DNA from: an uncultured Bacteroidales bacterium
GTDB lineage: Bacteria > Bacteroidota > Bacteroidia > Bacteroidales > FEN-979
Length of the DNA: 45,267 nt
Reading direction: 5' to 3'
NCBI GenBank assembly: GCA_903915465.1
Contig: CAIWTA010000091.1
Location: forward strand, 1-45,267
The translations under genes were made by a program, and so were the position numbers. Positions 1 to 10,268 of the stretch are shown here, one piece after another; positions within the stretch are counted from its first letter, which is position 1, and the number at the start of each line of letters is the position of its first letter. The notes beneath the pieces were generated by a model that worked only from the letters and a program-made list of their open reading frames with translations, had not been told where the DNA came from and ran no database searches.

Positions 1-1
1 C

Positions 2-175
2 GGTATGAAAGCATTGGTTACTTATTCGCGTAAGCGGCATGAGAAAAGCATGGGGCAAAAGCTTGCTGCAGAGATTGTTGCTGCATTTAAAGAAGAAGGT
101 GCAGCGTATAAAAGAAAAGAGGATACACACAGAATGGCAGAAGCAAACAAAGCATTCTCTCATTTCAGGTTTTAG
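2..175 (+). CDS. rpsG: 30S ribosomal protein S7, C-terminal part (cut by window start)
   Basis: An open frame enters from the window edge and gives 57 residues before TAG. The end reads [13 protein letters not shown] followed by SHFRF, the typical C-terminus of bacterial S7. S7 binds the 3' major domain of 16S rRNA, starts assembly of the small-subunit head and lies near the E site. It is followed after about 60 bases by fusA, the normal str-operon order; rpsL is expected just upstream, outside the window. The ORF track does not list it because its start is missing. Confidence 0.95.
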   Translation, partial: GMKALVTYSRKRHEKSMGQKLAAEIVAAFKEEGAAYKRKEDTHRMAEANKAFSHFRF

Positions 176-235
176 TAATAATACTGACTTGGTTCATAAC
201 ACTTAAGAAAAGAAGATAGCGATTTAGTACAGACA

Positions 236-2344
236 ATGTCAGAGAAGTTAACAAATATCAGGAACATTGGCATTATGGCTCATATCGATGCTGGGAAAAC
301 CACTACGACTGAGCGTATTCTGTATTATACCGGGATCAATTACAAAATTGGTGAAGTTCATGATGGTACAGCTACTATGGACTGGATGGTTCAGGAACAG
401 GAGCGTGGAATCACAATTACTTCTGCTGCCACTACTGTTTATTGGGATTATCTGAAAGAAAAGTTCCGGATTAATATCATCGACACTCCCGGACATGTAG
501 ATTTTACAGTCGAGGTTGAGCGTTCACTCAGGATTCTCGATGGCGCTGTTGCACTTTTTTGTGCAGTTGGCGGTGTCGAACCTCAAAGTGAAACGGTTTG
601 GAAACAAGCCAATAAATATCATGTGCCCCGTATCTGTTTCATCAATAAAATGGATCGCACCGGGGCTGATTTTTTTAATGTCCTAAACCAAATTAAAGAA
701 AGACTGGGAGCCAACCCCATTCCTATTCAGATTCCGATTGGCTCTGAGGAAGAATTTACGGGGGTTGTAGATCTGGTTTCCAAGAAAGCCTTCATTTGGG
801 AAGACGAATCTCTTGGGAAAAATTATCATGAGATCGCAATACCTGATGATCTTCTGGAGTTGGTTGATATTTACCGGGCAAAATTAATTGAGGGTGCGGC
901 GGAAGAGAGCGATCAATTGCTCACAAAATATATTCAGGATCCTTCTTCCATCAGCGAAGATGAAATTAATGCAGCGATACGAAAAGCGACTATCGAGAAC
1001 AAGATAACACCTGTTATCTGTGGCGCAGCGTTTAAAAATAAAGGAATTCAACTGCTTATTGATTCAGTTATTAAATACCTTCCTTCACCACTTGAAATTC
1101 TTGCTGTAAAAGGAGTAAATCCATATACCAACAAGGAAGAATCACGTAACCCGGATCCTGACGCACCTTTTACTGCAATTGCCTTTAAGATCGCGACTGA
1201 TCCGTTTATGGGCAGAATAGCATTTTTCCGGGTTTATTCCGGAGCTCTTGATGCCGGGACAACAGTCTTGAACACTAATACTGATAAGAAAGAGCGTATC
1301 ATGCGACTTTTTCTGATGCACGCTAACAAACAAAATCCAATCAAGCGGATCGAAGCCGGTGAAATCGGTGCTGCAGTTGGATTAAAAGATATTCATACCG
1401 GTGATACACTCTGTGATGCTAAACATCCAATCATCTTGGAAATTATGGCATTTCCGGAGCCTGTTATTAATATGGCAATTGAGCCTAAGACACAGGATGA
1501 TTTGGATAAATTAATGGTGGCACTTAGGAAGTTATCTGAAGAAGACCCGACCTTTAAAGTAAAGGTTGATGATGAAACAGGACAAACAGTTATTAGCGGT
1601 ATGGGTGAACTTCACCTCGAAATCATTGCCGACCGTTTACGCAGGGAATTTAATATTGATTGTAGCCGTGGGAATCCACAAGTTGCATACAAAGAAGCAA
1701 TTACTAATAAGGTTCTTCACCATGAGGTGTATAAAAAACAAACCGGTGGAAAAGGTAAGTTTGCTGACCTAGTTATAGAAGTTTCTCCCGCAGATAAAGG
1801 AATTAAAGGTCTTCAATTTATTAATGAAATAAAAGGAGGAAACATTCCAAAGGAATTTATACCTGCGATAGAAAAGGGATTAAAATCCGGGTTACAGAAT
1901 GGCCCGATCATTGGCTATCCTATTGAAAGCATTAAGGTTAGGTTGATTGATGGATCATTTCATAGTGTTGATTCTGATGCTTTGGCTTTTCAGATTGCAG
2001 CCGGGATTGCTTTGAAAGAAGCTTGTAAGAAAGCGAAAGCTGTTTTATTGGAACCAATTATGCGATTTGAAATTGTAACCCCAAGCCAATATTTGGGAGA
2101 TGTTACAGGTGATCTTAATAAAAGAAGAGGACAGGTGGAAGAAGTTCAATCCAGAATGTTGGATCAGGTAATCCTGGGAAAGGTTCCTTTGTCTGAAATG
2201 TTTGGATACGTCACAACTTTACGCAGCGTAACTTCAGGAAGAGCAACTTGTATGCTTGAGTTCTCTCTTTACGGAGCGGCCCCGCAGGAAATTATGAATG
2301 AAGTTTTATTAAAGATGAGGGGATATGTTCCCTTATATCAATAA
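236..2344 (+). CDS. fusA: Elongation factor G
   Basis: A 702-residue GTPase that drives translocation of tRNA and mRNA on the ribosome and, with RRF, ribosome recycling. Visible motifs: P-loop AHIDAGKT (residues 15-22), switch I with RGITI (57-61), DTPGH (83-87) and NKMD (137-140), followed by domains II-V; 'GMGELHLE' is the usual domain III signature. Length fits canonical EF-G. It sits between rpsG and rpsJ, so it is the str-operon copy rather than one of the fusA paralogues many Bacteroidota carry elsewhere. No tuf gene follows: only 50 bases separate the stop from rpsJ. The ATG at 236 gives the expected N-terminus; no Shine-Dalgarno sequence is evident. Confidence 0.98.
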   Translation: MSEKLTNIRNIGIMAHIDAGKTTTTERILYYTGINYKIGEVHDGTATMDWMVQEQERGITITSAATTVYWDYLKEKFRINIIDTPGHVDFTVEVERSLRILDGAVALFCAVGGVEPQSETVWKQANKYHVPRICFINKMDRTGADFFNVLNQIKERLGANPIPIQIPIGSEEEFTGVVDLVSKKAFIWEDESLGKNYHEIAIPDDLLELVDIYRAKLIEGAAEESDQLLTKYIQDPSSISEDEINAAIRKATIENKITPVICGAAFKNKGIQLLIDSVIKYLPSPLEILAVKGVNPYTNKEESRNPDPDAPFTAIAFKIATDPFMGRIAFFRVYSGALDAGTTVLNTNTDKKERIMRLFLMHANKQNPIKRIEAGEIGAAVGLKDIHTGDTLCDAKHPIILEIMAFPEPVINMAIEPKTQDDLDKLMVALRKLSEEDPTFKVKVDDETGQTVISGMGELHLEIIADRLRREFNIDCSRGNPQVAYKEAITNKVLHHEVYKKQTGGKGKFADLVIEVSPADKGIKGLQFINEIKGGNIPKEFIPAIEKGLKSGLQNGPIIGYPIESIKVRLIDGSFHSVDSDALAFQIAAGIALKEACKKAKAVLLEPIMRFEIVTPSQYLGDVTGDLNKRRGQVEEVQSRMLDQVILGKVPLSEMFGYVTTLRSVTSGRATCMLEFSLYGAAPQEIMNEVLLKMRGYVPLYQ

Positions 2345-2394
2345 TCATAAGCGATGACAGCCAGAAACTTGTTTCAACAATAAATATAAAAGAA

Positions 2395-2700
2395 GTGAGT
2401 CAGAGAATTAGAATAAAACTAAAGTCGTACGATTACAGCCTGGTTGATAAGTCAGCCGAGAAAATCGTAAAAACGGTGAAAGCAACAGGAGCTGTTGTTA
2501 GTGGTCCGATTCCATTACCCACGGACAAAAAGATTTTCACTGTCCTGAGGTCCACTTTTGTGAACAAAAAATCAAGGGAGCAATTCCAGCTTTGTTCTTA
2601 TAAACGGTTAATGGATATATATAGCACCACATCGAAAACTATCGATGCCCTGATGAAGCTTGAGCTTCCAAGTGGTGTTGAGGTAGAAATTAAGGTTTGA
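2395..2700 (+). CDS. rpsJ: 30S ribosomal protein S10 (GTG start)
   Basis: A 101-residue S10, a head protein of the 30S subunit that also acts as NusE in transcription antitermination. The sequence [14 protein letters not shown] and the C-terminal [11 protein letters not shown] match the family, and length is normal. The start must be GTG: translation from GTG at 2395 gives the standard [13 protein letters not shown] terminus and no in-frame ATG lies close upstream. It heads the S10 part of the cluster and has an A-rich leader (ATAAATATAAAAGAA) rather than a Shine-Dalgarno motif. Confidence 0.97.
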   Translation: MSQRIRIKLKSYDYSLVDKSAEKIVKTVKATGAVVSGPIPLPTDKKIFTVLRSTFVNKKSREQFQLCSYKRLMDIYSTTSKTIDALMKLELPSGVEVEIKV

Positions 2701-2734
2701 TCGTAACTTTTATTGAACTGAAAAACAGATAGAG

Positions 2735-3364
2735 ATGTCAGGATTAATTGGAAAAAAAATTGGGATGACCAGCATTTACGATGCCAATGGGAAAAATGTT
2801 CCCTGCACGTTAATAGAAGCGGGTCCTTGTGTTGTAACTCAGGTGAGGTCTGTGGAGAAAGATGGGTATGATGCTATTCAACTTGCTTTTGAGGATAAGA
2901 AGGAAAAACATACTTCAAAAGCGATGAAAGGTCACTTTGCCAAAGCAGGGATTACTCCCAAGAAAGTGGTTTCTGAGTTCACCCGTTTTGAAGTTGGTCA
3001 CCAGAAACAATTTGGAGATATATTGAAGGTGGATATATTTGTTGAAGGAGAATTCATAGATGTGGTTGGTAAGTCAAAAGGAAAAGGCTTTCAGGGTGTT
3101 GTAAAACGTCACCATTTTCATGGAGTTGGCGCAGCAACACATGGACAGCATAACCGTTTGAGAGCTCCCGGTTCAGTTGGCGCTTCTTCCTGGCCTTCAA
3201 GAGTATTTCCGGGACTGCGGATGGCAGGCAGAATGGGAGGAAACAAAGTGAAAGTGATCAATCTTCAGGTATTGAAGATTATCGTTGATAAAAATTTAAT
3301 CCTGGTCAAAGGTGCTGTTCCGGGACATAATGGTTCATATGTAATTATTGAAAGATGGAATTAG
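2735..3364 (+). CDS. rplC: 50S ribosomal protein L3
   Basis: A 209-residue L3 that binds near the 3' end of 23S rRNA, starts 50S assembly and sends a loop toward the peptidyl transferase centre. The N-terminal [14 protein letters not shown] and central [11 protein letters not shown] are diagnostic; the extended loop contains '[20 protein letters not shown]' and 'MAGRMGG'. Its last ten bases overlap the start of rplD, suggesting translational coupling. Length and order are standard. Confidence 0.98.
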   Translation: MSGLIGKKIGMTSIYDANGKNVPCTLIEAGPCVVTQVRSVEKDGYDAIQLAFEDKKEKHTSKAMKGHFAKAGITPKKVVSEFTRFEVGHQKQFGDILKVDIFVEGEFIDVVGKSKGKGFQGVVKRHHFHGVGAATHGQHNRLRAPGSVGASSWPSRVFPGLRMAGRMGGNKVKVINLQVLKIIVDKNLILVKGAVPGHNGSYVIIERWN

Positions 3365-3984
3365 AAGTATATAACATCAAAGGAGCTAAGACAGATAGAA
3401 AGGTCACGCTTGACGATACTATATTTGGTATTGAACCAAATGATCACGCGATTTATCTGGATGTAAAGCAGCATATGGCAAACAAACGCCAGGGAACGCA
3501 TGATTCATTAGAAAAATCAACGGTTTCTGGGAGTACTAAAAAACTTAAAAAGCAAAAAGGAACTGGCGGAGCACGTGCCGGCAGCATCAAGAATCCATTG
3601 TACAGGGGTGGTGCAAGAGTTTTTGGTCCTCATCCAAGAGATTACAACTTTAAACTGAATAAGAAGTTGAAGAAGCTTGCTCGCAAGTCTGCTTTTAGTT
3701 ATAAGTTAAAAGACAACGGCATCCTGGTTATGGAGGATTTTTCATTGGAAATTCCGAAAACCAAGGATTTCATTGAAATTTTGAAAAATTTCAAACTTAC
3801 AGGACAAAAAGCTTTATTGGTGATGTCAAATACAGATGTTAATGTTTTATTATCCGCAAGGAATTTGAAGAAGGTGAAAATCATTCGTGCATCCGACCTG
3901 AACACATATGAGATACTGGATGCGAAAATCATGTTAATTACTGAAAGTTCAGTGAAGGAAATTGAAAAAATCCATCAAAACTAA
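3355..3984 (+). CDS. rplD: 50S ribosomal protein L4
   Basis: A 209-residue L4 that lines the polypeptide exit tunnel. The long basic loop '[20 protein letters not shown]' followed by [11 protein letters not shown] is characteristic, and the C-terminal globular half follows. The ATG lies inside the rplC stop region (10-base overlap). In E. coli L4 represses the S10 operon through its leader; that control is not shown to exist in Bacteroidota and nothing here supports it. Confidence 0.98.
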   Translation: MELEVYNIKGAKTDRKVTLDDTIFGIEPNDHAIYLDVKQHMANKRQGTHDSLEKSTVSGSTKKLKKQKGTGGARAGSIKNPLYRGGARVFGPHPRDYNFKLNKKLKKLARKSAFSYKLKDNGILVMEDFSLEIPKTKDFIEILKNFKLTGQKALLVMSNTDVNVLLSARNLKKVKIIRASDLNTYEILDAKIMLITESSVKEIEKIHQN

Positions 3985-4017
3985 TTCTGCGATTTACAAC
4001 TCCAACAATTATTAGCG

Positions 4018-4311
4018 ATGAGTAGTATTATTATCAAGCCGATTATTACCGAAAAAATGACCCACATGGGCGAGAAGCTCAACCGTTACGGGTTTAGGGT
4101 AGATAAAAAGGCAAATAAATTACAGATTAAACGAGCAATTATGGATTTATATGGTGTTGACGTTGTTGAGATCAATACCATGGTAGTGACAGGTAAAAGT
4201 AAGACCCGTTATTCCAAAACAGGTTTTATTGCCGGAAGATCCAGCTCTTATAAAAAAGCCATCATCACATTGGCACAAGGTGAAACTATTGATTTTTACA
4301 GCAATATTTAA
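4018..4311 (+). CDS. rplW: 50S ribosomal protein L23
   Basis: A 97-residue L23, which sits at the exit of the peptide tunnel and docks trigger factor and SRP. The N-terminus IIIKPIITEKMT and RYGFRVDKKANKLQIKRAI are typical. Length is in the normal range. It lies 33 bases after rplD and only 4 bases before rplB, in operon order. Confidence 0.97.
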   Translation: MSSIIIKPIITEKMTHMGEKLNRYGFRVDKKANKLQIKRAIMDLYGVDVVEINTMVVTGKSKTRYSKTGFIAGRSSSYKKAIITLAQGETIDFYSNI

Positions 4312-4315
4312 TTAA

Positions 4316-5140
4316 ATGGCGCTTAAGAAGTATAACCCAACAACCCCTGGTCAACGCTTTAAGCTGATCAGTTCGTTTGATGAAATAACAAGCGACAAGC
4401 CGGAAAAGAGCCTGATGCTCCCTAAACGCAGGACGGGTGGAAGAAACAACGAAGGAAAAATGACCATGCGTTACATGGGCGGTGGTCATAAACAGATGTA
4501 CAGAATCATCGACTTCAAGAGAGACAAAGAGGAAATTTCGGCAGTTGTGAAGACGATCGAGTATGATCCTAACAGAACTGCCAGAATAGCTCTTGTTGTT
4601 TATGCTGACGGTGAGAAGCGATATATCATTGCACCTCACGGTTTGAAAGTCGGGCAGGCCATCATTTCAGGGAAAGGTGTTGCACCAGAAATCGGGAATA
4701 CGCTTTATCTAAGTGAAATACCTTTTGGCACTGTTATTCATAATGTAGAGCTGAGGCCCGGGCAAGGTGCAAAAATGGTCAGAAGTGGCGGTACTTACGC
4801 ACAATTGATGTCGAGAGATGGTAAATTTGCTATTCTTAAGATGCCATCGGGAGAAACCCGTATGATTCTTCAAGCCTGCAAAGCAACGATCGGGATGGTT
4901 TCAAACACTGACCATAACCTGGAGTCTTCAGGGAAAGCAGGAAGAAGCCGTTGGTTAGGAAGAAGACCTCGTACGCGTGGTGTTGTAATGAACCCGGTTG
5001 ACCATCCGATGGGCGGAGGTGAAGGAAGAGCTACAGGCGGGCATCCCAGATCACGGAAAGGAATTCCTGCAAAGGGCTACAAGACACGTTCGAAGAAAAA
5101 GAGCAGCAACAAGTACATCGTCGAAAAAAGAAAGAAATAA
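4316..5140 (+). CDS. rplB: 50S ribosomal protein L2
   Basis: A 274-residue L2, a primary 23S rRNA binder needed for subunit joining and peptidyl transfer. Visible marks are '[19 protein letters not shown]' in the N-terminal half and '[14 protein letters not shown]' near the C-terminus, which holds the conserved histidine of the peptidyl transferase region. The basic tail [19 protein letters not shown] is normal for the family. Close spacing on both sides supports co-transcription. Confidence 0.98.
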   Translation: MALKKYNPTTPGQRFKLISSFDEITSDKPEKSLMLPKRRTGGRNNEGKMTMRYMGGGHKQMYRIIDFKRDKEEISAVVKTIEYDPNRTARIALVVYADGEKRYIIAPHGLKVGQAIISGKGVAPEIGNTLYLSEIPFGTVIHNVELRPGQGAKMVRSGGTYAQLMSRDGKFAILKMPSGETRMILQACKATIGMVSNTDHNLESSGKAGRSRWLGRRPRTRGVVMNPVDHPMGGGEGRATGGHPRSRKGIPAKGYKTRSKKKSSNKYIVEKRKK

Positions 5141-5158
5141 TATTAATAATCTCTTGAT

Positions 5159-5437
5159 ATGAGTCGTTCTCTTAAGAAAGGTCCTTTCATTAATTATAAA
5201 TTAGAAAAGAAAGTCATCGAGGCTTCTGAAACTAAAAAGAAGACCGTAATCAAAACCTGGTCAAGGGGCTCCATGATATCTCCGGATTTTGTTGGGCAGA
5301 CCATTGCTGTATACAATGGGAATAAGTTTATCCCGGTATATGTAACTGAAAATATGGTGGGTCATAAACTTGGAGAATTTGCTCCAACTCGTATTTTCAG
5401 AGGACATGCAGGAAATAAAGATAAAGGTAAGAAATAA
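5159..5437 (+). CDS. rpsS: 30S ribosomal protein S19
   Basis: A 92-residue S19, which with S13 contacts tRNA and the A-site finger from the 30S head. [18 protein letters not shown] at the start and '[17 protein letters not shown]' near the end are signatures. Standard length and place between rplB and rplV. Confidence 0.98.
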   Translation: MSRSLKKGPFINYKLEKKVIEASETKKKTVIKTWSRGSMISPDFVGQTIAVYNGNKFIPVYVTENMVGHKLGEFAPTRIFRGHAGNKDKGKK

Positions 5438-5455
5438 GAATAATCTCACGACATT

Positions 5456-5896
5456 ATGGGCGTTAAAATTCATAACAGAGCCGAAAAGCGTAAAGAGGAA
5501 AAAAAGAACCTTTACTTTGCGAGGCTGAACAGCTGTCCTACTTCTCCACGAAAAATGAGATTGATAGCTGATATGATCCGAGGCAAAAAGGTAGAACTTG
5601 CTTTACATCTGCTGAAAAATTCACCGCAAGCTTCAAGTGAAAGGTTGCATAAACTGCTTTTATCTGCAATAGCTAACTGGCAAGCTAAGAATGAAGGGGT
5701 TCGTTTGGAAGAAAGCGACCTTTACATTTCAGAAATTTTTGTGGACAGTGGAAGGATGTTAAAACGGATTCATACTGCACCGCAAGGGCGTGCACATCGT
5801 ATCCGGAAACGTTCCAACCATGTAACTTTGTACGTAGATAGCCGAAATCCTACTACGAAAGAATTAGAAGAAGCAATTACAGAAACAAAAGCATAA
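5456..5896 (+). CDS. rplV: 50S ribosomal protein L22
   Basis: A 146-residue L22 whose long beta-hairpin reaches into the exit tunnel. The core begins at ARLNSCPTSPRKMRLIADMI; the hairpin is seen at 'RAHRIRKRSNHVTLYV'. It is longer than the roughly 110 residues of E. coli L22 because of a basic N-terminal extension (KIHNRAEKRKEEKKN) and an acidic C-terminal tail. Extra tails of this kind are usual in Bacteroidota L22, as far as I recall. It is followed by rpsC. Confidence 0.97.
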   Translation: MGVKIHNRAEKRKEEKKNLYFARLNSCPTSPRKMRLIADMIRGKKVELALHLLKNSPQASSERLHKLLLSAIANWQAKNEGVRLEESDLYISEIFVDSGRMLKRIHTAPQGRAHRIRKRSNHVTLYVDSRNPTTKELEEAITETKA

Positions 5897-5926
5897 CGAA
5901 CACTTGAATAATTAAAAGAGATTTTA

Positions 5927-6694
5927 ATGGGACAAAAGACAAATCCAATTGCGAACAGGTTAGGGATAATCCGTGGGTGGGATTCAAACTGGTACGGAGG
6001 AAAAAACTTTGCCTCCAAACTGATAGAAGATGACCAGATAAGGAAATATCTCAATGCTCGTCTTTCTAAAGCGGGAATTTCTAAGATTGTTATTGAAAGA
6101 ACATTGAAATTAGTTACTGTGACTATTCATACAGCCAGGCCAGGGATAATCATTGGCAAAGGTGGCACGGAGGTTGATAAGTTGAAGGAGGAGTTGAAGA
6201 AGGTTACTAAGAAGGAGATCCAGATTAACATTTCTGAGATCAAGCGCCCGGAGATGGACTCAGTAATTGTTGCGAATACAGTAGCCAGCCAGATCGAGGG
6301 AAGAATTTCTTACCGCAGGGCGATCAAAACTTCGATTGCTTCCGCCATTCGTATGGGTGCTGAAGGAATTAAGATTTTGATTTCCGGCCGTGTTGGAGGT
6401 GCTGAAATGGCACGTCGTGAGCAGCATAAGGAAGGAAGAATCCCTTTACACACATTCCGTGCTGATATTGATTATGCAACTGCCGAAGCTCATACTACTT
6501 ATGGAAGAATTGGAATTAAAGTCTGGATTTGTAAAGGTGAAATATATGGTAGGCCAGATCTTATGCCAGCAGCACCAGTTGGCATGAAGATTAAACCCGG
6601 TGGAGGGCCTCATTCGAAAGGTGAAAGGGGAGAACGCGGTGATCGAGGCGATCGCAATGATCGTGGAAGGAATAAACCCAGGGGCAGAAAGTAA
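5927..6694 (+). CDS. rpsC: 30S ribosomal protein S3 with RGD-rich tail
   Basis: A 255-residue S3, which forms part of the mRNA entry tunnel and its helicase activity. The KH domain motif [20 protein letters not shown] lies at about residues 70-90, and the C-terminal domain has '[13 protein letters not shown]'. The last 25 or so residues form an unusual low-complexity tail of repeated [16 protein letters not shown] units, probably disordered and basic overall. E. coli S3 is 233 residues, so the tail explains the extra length. Confidence 0.98.
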   Translation: MGQKTNPIANRLGIIRGWDSNWYGGKNFASKLIEDDQIRKYLNARLSKAGISKIVIERTLKLVTVTIHTARPGIIIGKGGTEVDKLKEELKKVTKKEIQINISEIKRPEMDSVIVANTVASQIEGRISYRRAIKTSIASAIRMGAEGIKILISGRVGGAEMARREQHKEGRIPLHTFRADIDYATAEAHTTYGRIGIKVWICKGEIYGRPDLMPAAPVGMKIKPGGGPHSKGERGERGDRGDRNDRGRNKPRGRK

Positions 6695-6725
6695 ACGAAA
6701 TCCAAAATATTTTAAATAAATTATA

Positions 6726-7154
6726 ATGTTACAACCTAAAAAGACCAAATACAGGAAGCAGCAGAAAGGGAAGATGAAAGGTAATGCCCAGCGGGGGCAT
6801 ACACTTGCCTTCGGTTCTTTCGGTATAAAAACGTTGGATGAGGCCTGGATGACAGGTCGTCAAATTGAATCTGCCCGACAGGCAATCACCCGTTATATGA
6901 AACGTGAAGGGCAACTCTGGATTCGTATTTTCCCCGACAAACCAGTCACAAAAAAACCAGCGGAAGTCCGTATGGGAAAAGGGAAAGGTGCTCCAGAATA
7001 TTTTGTTGCGAGAGTTAATCCTGGTAGAATTCTTTTTGAAATTGAAGGAGTTTCTTTAGCTATTGCAAAGGAAGCTTTGCGGTTGGGTGCCCAGAAACTC
7101 CCGGTGATGACCAAGATCGTTATTCGCAACGATTTTGAAGAGGTAACGGTATAA
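6726..7154 (+). CDS. rplP: 50S ribosomal protein L16
   Basis: A 142-residue L16 that binds near the A site and completes the peptidyl transferase centre late in 50S assembly. The N-terminus [19 protein letters not shown], the '[20 protein letters not shown]' stretch and the glycine-rich loop after it are diagnostic. Slightly longer than E. coli L16 (136). It sits between rpsC and rpmC as expected. Confidence 0.98.
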   Translation: MLQPKKTKYRKQQKGKMKGNAQRGHTLAFGSFGIKTLDEAWMTGRQIESARQAITRYMKREGQLWIRIFPDKPVTKKPAEVRMGKGKGAPEYFVARVNPGRILFEIEGVSLAIAKEALRLGAQKLPVMTKIVIRNDFEEVTV

Positions 7155-7199
7155 GGCTACATCAGGTTCAAAATCATACTTAACGCTTTTTTAAAAAAA

Positions 7200-7418
7200 A
7201 TGGAACAAAAAGTAATCAGAGAGCTAACAACCGGTGAAATCATCGAACGTTTAGACGAAGAAAAAAAGCAGCTGACAAAGCTGAAGCTGAACCATGCTGT
7301 ATCTCCATTAGAGAATCCTAATAAAATTAAGGTTTACAGGAAAACAATTGCACGGCTTGAAACCGAGATGAGAAGAAGAATTCTTGAAGGAGAACAGAAA
7401 AACAAGGGCAACAAATAA
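7200..7418 (+). CDS. rpmC: 50S ribosomal protein L29
   Basis: A 72-residue two-helix protein near the tunnel exit. The pattern IRELTTGEIIERLDEEKKQL and the C-terminal 'KIKVYRKTIARLETEMRRR' match L29, which usually carries NPxxIRxxRRxIARxxT there. The leader is strongly A-rich (eight As directly before the ATG), as expected for a host that does not rely on Shine-Dalgarno pairing. It precedes rpsQ by 12 bases. Confidence 0.96.
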   Translation: MEQKVIRELTTGEIIERLDEEKKQLTKLKLNHAVSPLENPNKIKVYRKTIARLETEMRRRILEGEQKNKGNK

Positions 7419-7430
7419 CTTATAGCAGAA

Positions 7431-7688
7431 ATGGAAAACAGAAACCTGAGAAAGGAAAAAGTTGGTCTCGTGGTCAGTAATAAGATGGAGAAATCCATTG
7501 TGGTAGAGATCGAACGAAAAGTTAAACATCCGAAATACGGAAAGTTTGTAAAAAAAAGTTCCCGGTTCGTTGCACATGATGAAAATAATGAATGCAGCGA
7601 AGGCGATAAGGTGAAAATAGCCGAAACCCGCCCACTGAGTAAAAATAAATGTTGGAGACTTGTCGAAGTAATAGAAAAAGTAAAATAG
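7431..7688 (+). CDS. rpsQ: 30S ribosomal protein S17
   Basis: An 85-residue OB-fold protein that binds 16S rRNA helices 7 and 11 and helps early 30S assembly. [19 protein letters not shown] and '[19 protein letters not shown]' are typical, as is '[19 protein letters not shown]'. Two bases separate its stop from the rplN start, so translation is probably coupled. Confidence 0.97.
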   Translation: MENRNLRKEKVGLVVSNKMEKSIVVEIERKVKHPKYGKFVKKSSRFVAHDENNECSEGDKVKIAETRPLSKNKCWRLVEVIEKVK

Positions 7689-7690
7689 CC

Positions 7691-8059
7691 ATGGTACAGC
7701 AAGAATCAAGACTAACGGTTGCAGATAACAGTGGAGCAAAGGAAGTCCTTTGCATCCGGGTTCTTGGAGGAACCGGGAAACGTTATGCATCCATCGGTGA
7801 TAAGATCGTTGTTACAGTCAAAAACGCCTTGCCTTCAGGGAACATTAAGAAAGGTACTGTTTCAAGAGCAGTTGTTGTCAGGACAAAAAAAGAGATCCGC
7901 AGAAGTGATGGATCCTACATTCGTTTTGATGACAATGCAGTTGTGTTGCTTAATGCTGCCGGTGAAATGATAGGAACCCGTATTTTCGGACCAGTAGCAA
8001 GGGAGTTACGGGAGAAACAGTTTATGAAAATTATTTCTTTGGCACCTGAAGTGCTTTAA
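7691..8059 (+). CDS. rplN: 50S ribosomal protein L14 (start corrected)
   Basis: A 122-residue L14 that makes intersubunit bridges and lies close to the GTPase factor site. The frame in the ORF track begins earlier (7649) inside rpsQ, but the ATG at 7691 gives [20 protein letters not shown], the invariant N-terminus and standard length. '[15 protein letters not shown]' and [11 protein letters not shown] are further signatures. It is followed by rplX after 16 bases. Confidence 0.98.
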   Translation: MVQQESRLTVADNSGAKEVLCIRVLGGTGKRYASIGDKIVVTVKNALPSGNIKKGTVSRAVVVRTKKEIRRSDGSYIRFDDNAVVLLNAAGEMIGTRIFGPVARELREKQFMKIISLAPEVL

Positions 8060-8075
8060 GTATATCTAACCAACT

Positions 8076-8399
8076 ATGCAAACGAAATTACATATTAAAA
8101 AGGGTGACACGGTAATGATTATTGCCGGGGATTCCAAGGGGCAACAAGGGAAAATCCTGAAAGTGCATATTGAAAAAAGTAAGGCCATAGTAGAAGGTAT
8201 CAATTTGGTTTCTAAACATACGAAACCAAACGCCAAAAGCCCTCAGGGTGGAATTTTGAAAAAAGAGGCTCCGGTACATATTTCTAACCTTATGGTTATT
8301 GATTCTTCCGGGAAACCAACCCGAACCGGCAGAAAGATCGACCCAAAGAAAAATAAGTTGGTACGTTATTCTAAAAAAACAGGGGAGGTAATTAAATAA
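8076..8399 (+). CDS. rplX: 50S ribosomal protein L24
   Basis: A 107-residue KOW-motif protein that starts 50S assembly and sits at the tunnel exit. [21 protein letters not shown] is the KOW segment (residues about 7-27), and [13 protein letters not shown] is typical. The stop and the rplE start share one base (TAATG), so translation of the two is likely coupled. Confidence 0.97.
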   Translation: MQTKLHIKKGDTVMIIAGDSKGQQGKILKVHIEKSKAIVEGINLVSKHTKPNAKSPQGGILKKEAPVHISNLMVIDSSGKPTRTGRKIDPKKNKLVRYSKKTGEVIK

Positions 8400-8950
8400 T
8401 GGCTTACACACCAAGATTGAAAGAAAAGTATTCGAAAGAAATTCTTCCGGCATTGATGGCTCAGTTTAGCTATACAAGCCCGATGCAGGCACCAAGAATC
8501 CTTAAGATATGTGTTAACCAAGGATTGGGTATCGCCATCACTGATAAAAAATTCATCGATAATGGTATCAGCGAGATGACAATGATTACGGGGCAGAAAG
8601 CTGTTGCAACCAAGTCGAAGAAAGACATTTCCAATTTCAAACTTCGTAAGGGAATGCCCATTGGTGTTCGTGTAACTTTACGAGGAAATAAAATGTATGA
8701 ATTCCTTGATCGGCTTATCTCAGTGTCAATTCCTCGTGTCCGAGATTTCAGGGGCATTGGTGATAAAGGATTTGATGGACGTGGGAATTATACACTCGGT
8801 ATTTCTGAGCAGATTATATTCCCGGAAATAGAGATCGATAAAGTCGTCAAGATGAATGGATTGGACATAACATTTGTCACATCTGCTAACTCTGACCGTG
8901 AAGCCCAATCATTACTTAAAGAATTCGGATTACCTTTTAAAACTAAATAA
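8399..8950 (+). CDS. rplE: 50S ribosomal protein L5
   Basis: A 183-residue L5, part of the central protuberance with 5S rRNA and a contact to P-site tRNA. '[20 protein letters not shown]' and [12 protein letters not shown]-like [11 protein letters not shown], then '[19 protein letters not shown]' are signatures. Length is normal. The start codon overlaps the last base of rplX. Confidence 0.98.
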   Translation: MAYTPRLKEKYSKEILPALMAQFSYTSPMQAPRILKICVNQGLGIAITDKKFIDNGISEMTMITGQKAVATKSKKDISNFKLRKGMPIGVRVTLRGNKMYEFLDRLISVSIPRVRDFRGIGDKGFDGRGNYTLGISEQIIFPEIEIDKVVKMNGLDITFVTSANSDREAQSLLKEFGLPFKTK

Positions 8951-8954
8951 CGAT

Positions 8955-9224
8955 ATGGCAAAAGAATCAATCAAAGCCAGAGAGAAGAAAAGAGAAGACC
9001 TGGTTGCAAAATATGCTGATAAAAGAAAGGCACTGAAAGAAGCAGGTGATTTTATTGGTTTACAGAAGTTGCCAAGGAATGCCTCTCCCGTGCGTTTGCA
9101 CAACCGTTGCAAACTTACTGGTCGTCCTAAAGGTTATATGAGGATGTTTGGGGTTTCCCGTATCAATTTCAGAGAGATGGCACTGAAAGGTTTGATTCCT
9201 GGAGTAAGGAAGGCAAGTTGGTAA
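8955..9224 (+). CDS. rpsN: 30S ribosomal protein S14, zinc-free type (start corrected)
   Basis: An 89-residue S14 of the 30S head. The ORF track starts at 8874 inside rplE; the ATG at 8955, four bases after the rplE stop, gives [20 protein letters not shown], the family N-terminus. The conserved end is [19 protein letters not shown] and VRKASW. There is a single cysteine and no CxxC pairs, so this is the longer zinc-independent form rather than the 61-residue zinc ribbon. Confidence 0.97.
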   Translation: MAKESIKAREKKREDLVAKYADKRKALKEAGDFIGLQKLPRNASPVRLHNRCKLTGRPKGYMRMFGVSRINFREMALKGLIPGVRKASW

Positions 9225-9261
9225 AAGAAAATAAACACAAACAATAATAGGAAAATAGATC

Positions 9262-9660
9262 ATGGTTACGGATCCCATTGCAGATTATTTAACAAGAATC
9301 AGGAACGCCGTGATGGCTAATCACCGGATTGTTGAAATTCCATCTTCAAATTTGAAGAAGGAGATGACGAAAATTCTCTTTGAAAAAGGATATATCCTGA
9401 ATTTTAAATTCGAAGAAGAGACAAAACCTGGAGTTATCAAAATTGCATTAAAATACCACCCTGTTACAAAGGTATCGGCGATCAGTTCCTTGTCCAGGAT
9501 CAGTAAACCCGGTCTCAGGAAATATGTGAATGCTGAGCATTTACCACGGGTATTGAACGGGCTTGGTATAGCAATCATTTCTACATCTCATGGAATGATG
9601 ACCGATAAGGAAGCCAGACCGAAAAAAATCGGTGGTGAAGTTTTATGTTACATCAGTTAA
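9262..9660 (+). CDS. rpsH: 30S ribosomal protein S8
   Basis: A 132-residue S8, a primary 16S rRNA binder of the 30S body and, in E. coli, a repressor of the spc operon. [18 protein letters not shown] at the start and the end '[23 protein letters not shown]' are typical. The usual GIA-ISTSxG signature is present as [13 protein letters not shown]. Normal length and operon position. Confidence 0.98.
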   Translation: MVTDPIADYLTRIRNAVMANHRIVEIPSSNLKKEMTKILFEKGYILNFKFEEETKPGVIKIALKYHPVTKVSAISSLSRISKPGLRKYVNAEHLPRVLNGLGIAIISTSHGMMTDKEARPKKIGGEVLCYIS

Positions 9661-9679
9661 TTGAAGAGGAGACCAGTAA

Positions 9680-10237
9680 ATGTCAAGAATAGGAAAATTA
9701 CCGATTCCTTTGCCAGATGGAGTGAAAGTTGATATTTCCAAAACTAACCTCGTTATGGTACAAGGTAAACTCGGAAAACTTTTTCAGCAAGTAGACCCGA
9801 AAATTACAATAAAAGTAGAAGACAATAACCTTATTGTCCATAGAAACTCTGAGGCACAGGACGACCGTGCAAAGCATGGTTTATATCGTTCCTTGCTTTT
9901 TAATATGGTGAAGGGTGTAAGTGAAGGTTATACCATCGTTCAGGAATTGATAGGGGTTGGTTATAAAGCAACTGCCAAAGGTCAGCAATTAGAGCTCTCT
10001 CTGGGTTATTCACACAACATTCTCATGGAATTACCCGAAGAGGTTAAGGTTGAAACAACAGCAGAAAGGGGTAAGAATAATACTATTATTTTGAAATCCA
10101 ACGACAAACAATTGATTGGACAGGTAGCTGCAAAAATACGGTCACTTCGCAAACCTGAACCATACAAGGGTAAGGGTATACGTTTTATGGGTGAAGAAAT
10201 CAAGAAGAAAGCAGGGAAATCTGCTTCAAGCCAGTAA
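9680..10237 (+). CDS. rplF: 50S ribosomal protein L6
   Basis: A 185-residue L6 with two related alpha/beta domains, near the factor-binding stalk base. MSRIGKLPIPLPDGV starts the protein; 'GVGYKATAKGQQLELSLGYSH' belongs to the second half, and the signature PEPYKGKGIRF lies near residues 158-168. Length is close to E. coli L6 (177). It precedes rplR by 31 bases. Confidence 0.98.
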   Translation: MSRIGKLPIPLPDGVKVDISKTNLVMVQGKLGKLFQQVDPKITIKVEDNNLIVHRNSEAQDDRAKHGLYRSLLFNMVKGVSEGYTIVQELIGVGYKATAKGQQLELSLGYSHNILMELPEEVKVETTAERGKNNTIILKSNDKQLIGQVAAKIRSLRKPEPYKGKGIRFMGEEIKKKAGKSASSQ

Positions 10238-10268
10238 AATTGGAATTATCAGTTAAAATCGAGGTATA

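Noticed and set aside
7649-7690. Longer L14 start of the ORF track
   Set aside because: It lies inside rpsQ; the ATG at 7691 gives the invariant L14 N-terminus and normal length.
8874-8954. Longer S14 start of the ORF track
   Set aside because: It lies inside rplE and adds residues foreign to S14; ATG 8955 fits.
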